From Phycisphaerales bacterium (GTDB lineage Bacteria; Planctomycetota; Phycisphaerae; Tepidisphaerales; Tepidisphaeraceae), in assembly GCA_028288875.1 (NCBI GenBank), contig JAQGHK010000612.1:1-12096 (forward strand): 12,096 nucleotides of DNA, in the 5' to 3' direction. The notes beneath the pieces are model-generated. The model saw only the letters and a list, made by a program, of their open reading frames with translations. It was not told where the DNA came from and searched no databases. Shown one piece after another: positions 5,674 to 12,096 of this stretch (its first letter is position 1; every line of letters begins with the position of its first letter). A program made the translations under genes and the position numbers.

Positions 5674-8600
5674 TCGTCATCCTTCCGGCGCTGCATCTGT
5701 CCTTCGGGCTGGGCGCTTTTCGGCGAGCCCGGCGAGCGCATCGTCGTCGGCCAGCGGGTGTACGGCTGCGTCGGCGTCTGATTGCTGGCGTGCGTGCGGC
5801 CTGCCCAGACGTCGACCGCGAAGCTCTTATCTTCCTGGATACTCACGTTCGGCTCGGCGCTCATGGCCACCAGATCATTGGCGGTGTCGCCGACACTTTC
5901 TCCGGCAAAACTCCAGTGGAATGGAATGCCGATCTGGTGGACGGTGCGATCGCCGTGCTTCAGCGGGCGCATGCGGCGGGTGACCATCGCGCGGGCCTCG
6001 ATCGTGCCGCGGGCAGATTTGACGGTCATCCAGCCGCCGTGATCGATGCTCTTCTCCGCGGCCAGCTCCGGGCTGATCTCGACAAACATCGCGGGCATGA
6101 GTTCGTTCAGCCAACTGTTGAAGCGGCTCATCGGCCCAGACAGGTAATGCTCGGTCACGCGGAAGGTGCAGGCGACGATCGGGTGCTCCTGGCTGGGAAC
6201 GTGATCGATCAGATTCATCGGGCCTTCAAAGTAACGCACGCCGGGGCTGTCGTTCTGCAGCGGGTAGATCAGATTCGGCACGGGCGATTCGGCCGGCTCA
6301 TAGTGGGTCGGCAATGGCCCATCTTTCATGTCGGGACTGAATAGGCCGCTCTGGCCGTCGGGCTTGAGAATAAACGGCTTGTCACCGGCGATGGCGGCCA
6401 TGCCGCGGGCGCCCTCGGGCGGGCGATAGCTCGGGGCTTTGGTCGGCTCGAAGTCGGGCTCGTCATAGCCGACCCATTTGCCGGCCGTCTCGTCCCACCA
6501 GATCAGCTTCTTGCGCTCGCTCCAGGGCTTGCCGTCGGCGTCGGCGCTGGCTCGGTTGTAGAGCACGCGCCGGTTGTTCGGCCAGGCGTAGGCCCAGTCC
6601 GGGTGCAGCGGGTTGACGCCGGTCTTCCGCTCCCGGGCCCGGTTGCGGTCATAGTTCGGATAAATGCCGCTGTAGATCCAGCCGCCGCACGCGGTGCTCC
6701 CGTCGTCGGCGCACTCGGCAAATCCGCTCAGGAGCTTGGGCTTCTCGGGGCGCTCGGGCGCATTTTGGTTTGTGAAGTAGCCGTTGATTTCCTGGAGCAC
6801 TTTTTCGGCGTCGGGCTCGTCGGCCACCGTGCTGAGCGAGCCGTCCGGCAGCCTGGGGTGCTCGTCGTAGGCGTAGTCCCACGTCAGGTGTTGAATGGCC
6901 TGGTCCTGTGGTTTCTCACTGCCGGCGTACATCGCCTTGAGACGGCGGCCGAGGTTCCAGAGGAACCAGAGATCGCTACGGCTGTCGCCGTCCGGATCGA
7001 CGGCTTTATCGTGCCATTGGATCAGCCGCTGAGTGTTGGTAAACGTGCCTTCTTTGGCCGCGATGCTGGCGGCGGGGATGAAGAAGACTTCGGTGCCGAT
7101 CTCGTGCGGCTTGGGGCCTTTTGGGTCGTTCTTCCAGAACGTGGCGGTTTCGGTCTCGAACCAATCCGCGACGACCAGCCACTTGAGCTGCCGCAGGCCG
7201 GCGCGATGCATGCCGCTGTTGGGCGCACCGGCGGCCGGGTTCTGGCCGAAGATGAAGTAGCCCTCGACTTCGCCCTCGGTCATCCGCTTGAAGAACGGCA
7301 TCAGGCTGTGATCGCCATCAATGTGCGGTAGCCATTTGAAGCGGTAGTCATTTTCCTTCGTGGCGGCGTTGCCGTAGTAGGCCTTCAGCAGGCTGACGAT
7401 GAACTTCTTGGTGTTCGCCCAGTAGCCGGTGGGGAGGCCTTCGTATTCGACGTAGCTATCGAGCGTGTCGTGGTTCTTGTCGGCCGACGGCTGGGGGAGA
7501 TAGCCGGGGAGCAAGTCGTAGAGCGTGGGGATGTCGGTGCTGCCTTGAATGGAGCAGTGGCCGCGCATGGCCATGATCATGCCTCCGGGCCGGCCGACGT
7601 TGCCGAGGAGCTGTTGCAGGATGCCGGCGGCGCGGATGATCTGCGGGCCAGTGCTGTGCTGGGTCCAGCCGACGGCGTAGACGATCGCGCTCGTGCGTTC
7701 GCGGCCGCTGTTGGCGATCAGCAATTCGGCGACGCGGATCAACTCTTCGGGCTTGCACCCCGTGACGTCGGCCACCATTTGTGGCGTGTACCGTGCGAAG
7801 TGCTTGCGCAGCAACTGCATGACACAACGCGGGTGCTGGAGCGTTTCGTCCTTGTTCGGATTGTGACACGTGCTAGCGGACCGCTTGGATTTATGCGCAC
7901 TGGCCCCGCCCTGCAGGCCGTGGCCGCCTTCGCCGCTGGCGTCGCCATCTTCGCGCTCACCGGAATTCTGCGAACCGATGCCGCCCGGCCCCTGCTTGGG
8001 CGGGTGGCGTTCGCCGCGTGAATCATCTTTGGTTTCCGCATCCGCCGGCGAGCCTTCGTACATCCATCGTCCGCCGCCGCTGTCGTACTTGTGGCCGTGC
8101 TTGTCGTAGCCGCTGAAAATGCCTTCAAGGTCTTCGGTGTCTTCGAATCCTTCAGCAATGATCGTGCTGGCGTTGGTGAAGGGTAGAACGAAATCCTTGA
8201 ACCACTTCTCCTGCGTCAGCACGTAATTGATCAGGCCGCCGAGGAAGGCAATATCGGTCCCGGTTCGAATGCCAACGTGCATGTTGCAGCTGGCGCTCGT
8301 ACGACTGAAGCGCGGGTCAACGTGGATGAGCGTCGCGCCTTTTTCGCGCGCCTTCATCGGCCAGCGGAAGCCCACGGGGTGGGCCTCGGCCATGTTCGAT
8401 CCCATGATCAGAATGCAGTCGCTGTTCGCGAGGTCCTGCGTGTAGTTAGTGGCCGCACCGCGGCCGAATGAGGCACCCAGACCGGGCACCGAAGCGCTGT
8501 GTCATATCCTGGCCTGATTTTCCACATGGACAACCCCCAATCCGCTGCTGAACAGCTTCTTGATCAGGTAGTTCTCTTCGTTGTCCAGCGTGGCTCCGCC

Positions 8601-9041
8601 AAGGCAGCCCATGTTCCGAACGTAGTTGACGTACTTGCCTTCCTCGTTGGTTTCCATGTAGCCCTTATCACGGGTTTCCTTGGTGAGCCTGGCGATGCGG
8701 TCCATCGCCCATTCGAGGGGCTTCTGCTCCCACTGATCGGAGTATGGAGCTCGCCACATCACGTGCTTCACCCGATTCGGGTTGTGATGAAGTTGAAAGG
8801 TGTTCGCGCCCTTGGGGCAGAGCGTGCCTTCGTTGATCGGGCTGTCGGGATTGCCCTCAATGTCGATCACCGCGCCATTCTTGGTGTAAATGTTCGTTCC
8901 ACAGCCGACGGCGCAGTAGGGGCAGACGCTGTGCGTAACTGATGCACTGCGAATACGCGGCTGCTTGTCCAGCGAGTTCTTGCTGAACGCCTGCGGCGAG
9001 CGTTCGCGACCATCATTGCGGAACAGCGGCAGTTTCCACAT
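5670..9041 (-). CDS. fdnG: Formate dehydrogenase alpha subunit, selenocysteine-containing (FDH-N/O type)
   Basis: One 1123-residue reading frame interrupted only by TGA at 8502-8504, read here as selenocysteine 180. The enzyme oxidises formate to CO2 at a Mo/W-bis-pterin centre. The N-terminal [4Fe-4S] motif is Cys40-x2-Cys43-x3-Cys47-x27-Cys75 with CPKG. Around the active site NQARI-Sec-HSAS is followed by GASFGRGA, matching FdnG/FdoG. NMAEAHPVGFRW, HVDPRF, TLQHPRC, YAVGWTQHS, RGHCSIQGSTD, LYNRASAD and RVTEHYLSGPM also follow the family order, and the molybdopterin-binding C-terminal domain is complete (TIGIPFHW counterpart: QIGIPFHWS). Length is slightly above the roughly 1015 aa of E. coli FdnG, partly because of a Gly-rich insertion at about residues 330-395. 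The ATG at 9041 has AGGA 6 nt upstream, and an in-frame TGA lies two codons before it. No twin-arginine signal is visible, unlike E. coli FdnG. Confidence 0.95.
7854..8051 (-). other. Hydrophilic Gly-rich insertion in the FDH alpha subunit
   Basis: Between GRWMY and DETLQHPRC the protein has about 69 residues, whereas E. coli FdnG, recalled from memory, has about 10. The extra segment is rich in Gly, Ser, Asp, Glu, Lys and His (for example RGERHPPKQGPGGIGSQNSG). It has no predicted hydrophobic core and keeps the reading frame. It looks like a disordered surface loop. Confidence 0.7.
8472..8504 (-). promoter_or_regulatory. Bacterial SECIS element and recoded UGA (Sec codon)
   Basis: The UGA at 8504-8502 is followed by 11 nt and then a hairpin in the coding sequence. 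GGUGCCC (8490-8484) pairs with GGGUGCC (8478-8472) in 7 pairs, including one U-G and one G-U. They enclose the loop GGUCU (8483-8479). The GGUCU apical loop and the 11-nt distance equal those I recall for the E. coli fdhF SECIS, which binds SelB domain IV. The surrounding peptide (SVPGLG after Sec) is also the FDH-type context. This is strong sequence evidence that the stop is translated as Sec. Confidence 0.92.
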
Positions 9042-9141
9042 CAGTCATCCTTTCACAGTCCTTCCAAGGATAGCGCTGCGGACGGTCTCCGACGGTAAGA
9101 AATTTCGGAAAGCTTCCTCGTCGCCGCTCGCCACGTTGGAA

Positions 9142-9648
9142 CTACGCCAAATGCAGATATCGAAAGTACGCCGCCGCGAAACACCGGTCCGCGACGGCCG
9201 TCAATGCCTGCAGCGACCGTTCCTTCGGACTGCGGATGTTAATGGTGGCGGCGAGCGGGCGCTGATCGAGTTCGGCTAACGCAAATGCTGCTTCGTGTCG
9301 CGTGCCGTGCAGTTCGACAGCTAGTTGCTGCTGCAGCGCATGAATCGTTAAGCGGTCGGCCTCGGCATGTATGCCGCTGGCGAGCACGGTCACCGATAAG
9401 ACTTGCTGCTCGGATCGCAGCGTCATCAGACCTGCAGTCGGCGCGGTCGACCACCATCGCAGCGACATCACGCCTGCGGCATCGCCGAGCTCCGTGTCAA
9501 AGGCATCGGGAGCTTTCCACAGTTCGCCGGACAGGTGCCCGATCAGTTCCGCGCAGCCGGGGATCCGTTCAAGGTCGGCGTAAAGGTACGCGGTTGTCGC
9601 AATCAGATCGCCGCTGGCCTTCAAGTCTACAACGCAATAGGGGGGCAT
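9142..9648 (-). CDS. Unrecognised 168-aa protein upstream of the formate dehydrogenase operon
   Basis: Encodes 168 residues from ATG at 9648 to TAG at 9142-9144, ending 100 nt before the FDH alpha start on the same strand. I do not recognise the family. It has no signal peptide and no membrane segment. It begins MPPYCVVDLKASGD and has a Trp-containing strand pattern in the middle (GVMSLRWWSTAPTAGLMTLRS). An Ala/Leu-rich amphipathic second half ends AAYFRYLHLA. It lacks the signatures I know for FdhD (sulfur transfer) and FdhE (CxxC pairs): only Cys5, Cys31 and one Cys near residue 156 are present. Position suggests a link to FDH expression or maturation, but that is association only. Codon composition matches its neighbours. 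No Shine-Dalgarno sequence is seen; a GATAAT box lies 6 nt before the start. Confidence 0.65.
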   Translation of the reverse strand: MPPYCVVDLKASGDLIATTAYLYADLERIPGCAELIGHLSGELWKAPDAFDTELGDAAGVMSLRWWSTAPTAGLMTLRSEQQVLSVTVLASGIHAEADRLTIHALQQQLAVELHGTRHEAAFALAELDQRPLAATINIRSPKERSLQALTAVADRCFAAAYFRYLHLA

Positions 9649-9654
9649 GTCTGG

Positions 9655-9660
9655 ATTATC
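9655..9660 (-). promoter_or_regulatory. Possible -10 box upstream of the 168-aa protein and FDH operon
   Basis: On the minus strand GATAAT ends 6 nt before the ATG at 9648, inside a locally AT-rich stretch (9655-9690) that stands out in this GC-rich window. No convincing -35 is found. If real, the transcript would be leaderless. The remainder of the 233-bp divergent intergenic region (9649-9881) shows no clear promoter for the rightward gene, no hairpin terminator and no small ORF I can support. Confidence 0.28.
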
Positions 9661-9881
9661 TGAATATGAAATGAATGAAATTTAATGCACCTCGGTCGCG
9701 ACGATTAGAAGCGTTATCGCTATTTTCGCCTCTTAGTTCATCCGCGTTGCGGCAGTCGCAGCAGCGAGGGTGCGTCTAGATCTGCTTGTCGGTTGGTGAC
9801 GGATCGCCAGCTGTTGTCGACGGGCCTACGGAGTGGCCGCCGAACCCTCACCCTACGCATTCTGACTTTCCTGGAGTTGCC

Positions 9882-12096
9882 ATGAAGCGTCGTACCGCCA
9901 ACGGTAAACCGTCCATCAGTCCAAAAAATGCGGCCACCAATGGCAAAGCGAACGGAATCCACCGGGAGCAGTCCGGTGGCGTGAAAACGCTTCGCAAGAC
10001 GACAGAACGTTCAGTGGCCGTACCTCATCGCGCCGAAAGAATCGTATCACGGCTTGATCAGTCAACGCGGGTGGACGAGCTGGATAAAGCCATGCTGCTG
10101 CGCGCCTTGCTGGCGTTCAAAAAAGGCGATTTCAGCGCCCGCCTGCCGGTCGATCTGGAAGGCGTTGACGGCAAGATCGCCGACGCATTTAACGACGTCA
10201 TTGAACTCAATGAGCGTATGAGCGAAGAGCTCGAACGCATGAGCCGGGTCGTGGGTAAAGAAGGCAAAATTACGCAACGTGCCAGCGTCGGCGAAGTGAC
10301 TGGCGCGTGGCAAGCCCAAGTGTCTTCAGTCAACACGCTCATTAGCGATCTGGTGCACCCGATCAGCGAAACGTCGCGCGTCATCGGCGCCGTGGCCAAG
10401 GGCGATCTGTCACAGACGATGGCGCTGGAAATCGAAGGCCGCGCGCTGGCGGGCGAATTCCACCGCACGGCAAAGACCGTCAACACCATGGTGGAACAAC
10501 TCGGCAGCTTCGCGTCAGAAGTAACGCGCGTGGCTCGCGAAGTGGGTACGGAAGGCAAGCTCGGCGGCCAAGCGAAGGTGAAGGGCGTCGCCGGCACGTG
10601 GAAGGATCTGACCGACAGCGTAATCAGCATGGCCGCGAATCTGACGAACCAGGTGCGCAACATCGCCACCGTGACCACGGCCGTCGCGAACGGCGACTTG
10701 TCCAAGAAGATCACCGTCGACGTGCAGGGCGAAATTCTCGAACTCAAAACCACCATCAACACCATGGTGGATCAGCTGCGATCGTTCGCGTCTGAAGTGA
10801 CGCGTGTGGCCCGTGAAGTGGGCACGGAAGGAAAGCTCGGCGGTCAAGCCGACGTGAAAGGTGTCGCGGGAACGTGTAAAGATTTGACCGACTCCGTAAA
10901 CATCATGGGTCGCAATCTGACCGACCAGGTGCGCAACATCGCCCAGGTGACAACTGCCGTGGCGAACGGCGACTTGTCCAAAAAGATCACCGTGGACGTG
11001 AAGGGCGAAATTCTCGATCTGAAGCTCACGATCAACACCATGGTGGAGCAGCTGAATTCGTTCGCATCCGAAGTAACGCGCGTGGCCCGCGAAGTAGGCA
11101 CGGAAGGTAAGCTCGGCGGCCAGGCGAACGTGCGCGGCGTCGCGGGCACGTGGAAGGACTTGACCGATTCCGTGAACTCGATGGCCGGCAATCTCACCGG
11201 CCAGGTCCGTAACATTGCCGCCGTGACGACGGCCGTCGCGCGCGGCGATCTATCCAAGAAAATCACCGTGGACGTGAAGGGCGAAATTCTCGAACTGAAA
11301 AACACCATCAACACAAAGGTGGATCAGCTCAGTTCGTTCGCCGCCGAAGTAACGCGCGTGGCCCGCGAAGTAGGTACGGAAGGCAAGCTCGGCGGCCAGG
11401 CCGACGTGCGCGGCGTGGCCGGTACGTGGAAGGATCTGACCGACAACGTAAATCTAATGGCCGGCAATCTGACGTCGCAGGTGCGTAATATCGCGGATGT
11501 GACCAAGGCCGTCGCGCGCGGCGATCTGTCACGCAAGATCACCGTAGACGTAAAGGGCGAAATCCTCGAGCTGAAAAACACCGTCAACACCATGGTGGAT
11601 CAGCTCAGTTCGTTCGCCGCCGAAGTGACGCGCGTGGCCCGAGAAGTGGGCACGGAAGGCAAGCTCGGCGGTCAGGCCGATGTGCGTGACGTCGCCGGCG
11701 TGTGGAAAGATCTGACCGATTCCGTGAATTCGATGGCCAGCAACCTGACGGTGCAGCTCCGCGACGTGTCGAAGGTCGCCACCGCCATCGCCAATGGCGA
11801 TCTGGGCCAGAAGATCACCGTGGACGTGCGCGGCGAAATCCTGCAGATCAAAAACGTCATCAATACCGCGGTCGATCAGCTCAGTTCGTTCGCGTCGGAA
11901 GTAACGCGCGTGGCCCGCGAAGTGGGCACCGAAGGCGAACTCGGCGGCCAGGCCGACGTGAAGGGCGTCGCCGGCACGTGGAAGGATCTGACCGAGTCCG
12001 TGAATTCGATGGCCAGCAACCTCACGATCCAGGTCCGCAACATCGCCGACGTGACCACGGCCGTCGCGAATGGCGACTTGTCGAAGAAGATCACGG
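9882..12096 (+). CDS. HAMP-repeat sensor protein, N-terminal part (probable hybrid histidine kinase)
   Basis: The frame opens at ATG 9882, with GGAG at 9873-9876 spaced 5 nt, and stays open for 738 codons to the window end. It begins with a basic, low-complexity tail of about 60 residues. [20 protein letters not shown] and [14 protein letters not shown] follow, then a degenerate unit ([11 protein letters not shown]...[12 protein letters not shown]). From residue 209 there are HAMP-like repeats of 92 residues, each with [48 protein letters not shown] and GEILELK...NTMVDQL. No membrane segment or signal peptide is present, so it should be cytoplasmic. In proteins of this architecture the HAMP array normally leads to GAF, HisKA/HATPase and receiver domains; none of these is in the window, so the kinase call is inferred. 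HAMP arrays relay conformational signals through alternating coiled-coil states. It is divergent from the FDH cluster and its input is unknown. Confidence 0.9.
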   Translation, partial: MKRRTANGKPSISPKNAATNGKANGIHREQSGGVKTLRKTTERSVAVPHRAERIVSRLDQSTRVDELDKAMLLRALLAFKKGDFSARLPVDLEGVDGKIADAFNDVIELNERMSEELERMSRVVGKEGKITQRASVGEVTGAWQAQVSSVNTLISDLVHPISETSRVIGAVAKGDLSQTMALEIEGRALAGEFHRTAKTVNTMVEQLGSFASEVTRVAREVGTEGKLGGQAKVKGVAGTWKDLTDSVISMAANLTNQVRNIATVTTAVANGDLSKKITVDVQGEILELKTTINTMVDQLRSFASEVTRVAREVGTEGKLGGQADVKGVAGTCKDLTDSVNIMGRNLTDQVRNIAQVTTAVANGDLSKKITVDVKGEILDLKLTINTMVEQLNSFASEVTRVAREVGTEGKLGGQANVRGVAGTWKDLTDSVNSMAGNLTGQVRNIAAVTTAVARGDLSKKITVDVKGEILELKNTINTKVDQLSSFAAEVTRVAREVGTEGKLGGQADVRGVAGTWKDLTDNVNLMAGNLTSQVRNIADVTKAVARGDLSRKITVDVKGEILELKNTVNTMVDQLSSFAAEVTRVAREVGTEGKLGGQADVRDVAGVWKDLTDSVNSMASNLTVQLRDVSKVATAIANGDLGQKITVDVRGEILQIKNVINTAVDQLSSFASEVTRVAREVGTEGELGGQADVKGVAGTWKDLTESVNSMASNLTIQVRNIADVTTAVANGDLSKKIT
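10506..12096 (+). repeat. Tandem 276-bp repeats encoding HAMP-like units (5 full, 1 cut)
   Basis: Unit starts, marked by the SFA(S/A)EVTRV codons, fall at 10506, 10782, 11058, 11334, 11610 and 11886, exactly 276 bp (92 codons) apart with no indels. The sixth is truncated by the window end. A more divergent unit precedes at roughly 10217-10505. Deviations from the consensus include Trp to Cys at 10875-10877 (second unit), Met to Lys at 11316-11318 (end of third unit) and Gly-Thr to Gly-Val in the fifth (GVWKDL). Confidence 0.93.

Noticed and set aside
4143..5781. Long plus-strand ORFs (4143-4823 and 4828-5781) opposite the FDH beta and membrane genes
   Set aside because: They are antisense shadows of strongly recognised genes in GC-rich DNA and encode low-complexity Ala/Val/Arg-rich protein with no motifs.
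8490..8504. FDH alpha gene as two separate genes or a frameshifted pseudogene
   Set aside because: Both parts are in the same frame, the stop is TGA at the known Sec site, a SECIS follows and selC is nearby.
6603..8942. Plus-strand ORFs opposite the FDH alpha gene (for example 6603-7331, 7470-8021, 8499-8942)
   Set aside because: The opposite strand carries a full conserved FDH sequence; these have no ribosome-binding site or family signature.
9059..9070. Inverted repeat TCCTTCCAAGGA upstream of the FDH alpha gene as an operator
   Set aside because: The arms are only 5 bp with a 2-nt centre; this is expected by chance and no matching half-sites were seen nearby.
10058..12094. Series of minus-strand ORFs under the HAMP array
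   Set aside because: They repeat with the same 276-bp period as the sense gene and encode Ser/Arg-rich antisense shadows; the plus frame is open throughout with HAMP sequence.
1..12096. CRISPR array, insertion sequence or phage genes
   Set aside because: No spaced short repeats, transposase motifs or terminal inverted repeats were found; the only large repeats are the coding HAMP units.

Overview
This is a high-GC bacterial window in which genes are packed tightly on both strands. The gene content suggests a heterotrophic Gram-negative bacterium of the Planctomycetota/Phycisphaerae kind, but that is only an inference from gene repertoire. The clues are secreted polysaccharide-degrading enzymes, a selenoprotein formate dehydrogenase with an NrfD-type membrane subunit, and a soluble sensor protein built from HAMP-like repeats. 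No phylogenetic marker is present to settle it.

Left part (1-3356, + strand). The window opens in the last 64 codons of a cysteine-pair-containing protein, possibly an ArsM-type methyltransferase. Next comes a 1-Cys (Prx6-type) peroxiredoxin closed by a strong intrinsic terminator. Two exported carbohydrate-active proteins then sit 2 nt apart: an SGNH-fold rhamnogalacturonan-acetylesterase-like enzyme and a GH76-like glycoside hydrolase. They are probably co-transcribed and act outside the cytoplasm on plant or algal polysaccharides.

Centre (3396-9648, - strand). This is the most informative part: a complete selenocysteine/formate dehydrogenase module. The order in the direction of transcription is an unrecognised 168-aa protein, the FDH alpha subunit, the four-[4Fe-4S] beta subunit, an NrfD/PsrC-family membrane subunit, and a tRNA-Sec gene (anticodon UCA) 46 nt after the last stop. 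The alpha subunit looks split into two ORFs, but the break is an in-frame TGA exactly where FDH carries selenocysteine. It is followed after 11 nt by a bacterial SECIS hairpin with a GGUCU loop, so it is one 1123-residue selenoprotein. The three subunits overlap (ATGA between alpha and beta, GTGGCTGA between beta and the membrane subunit), which implies translational coupling. Formate would be oxidised by alpha, electrons passed through beta, and quinone reduced by the NrfD-like subunit. The alpha subunit has no twin-arginine signal and an in-frame stop lies just upstream of its start, so a cytoplasmic-facing enzyme is likely. It also carries an insertion of about 60 residues that is hydrophilic and Gly-rich.

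Right part (9882-12096, + strand, cut by the window end). This is the N-terminal part of a very large sensor protein. A degenerate lead-in is followed by HAMP-like repeats of exactly 92 codons (276 bp): five complete and a sixth cut off. The family normally ends in a GAF/histidine kinase/receiver region, which would lie outside the window.

Stretches without genes are all under 300 bp: 196-319, 1036-1203, 3357-3395, 3491-3536, 9042-9141 and 9649-9881.
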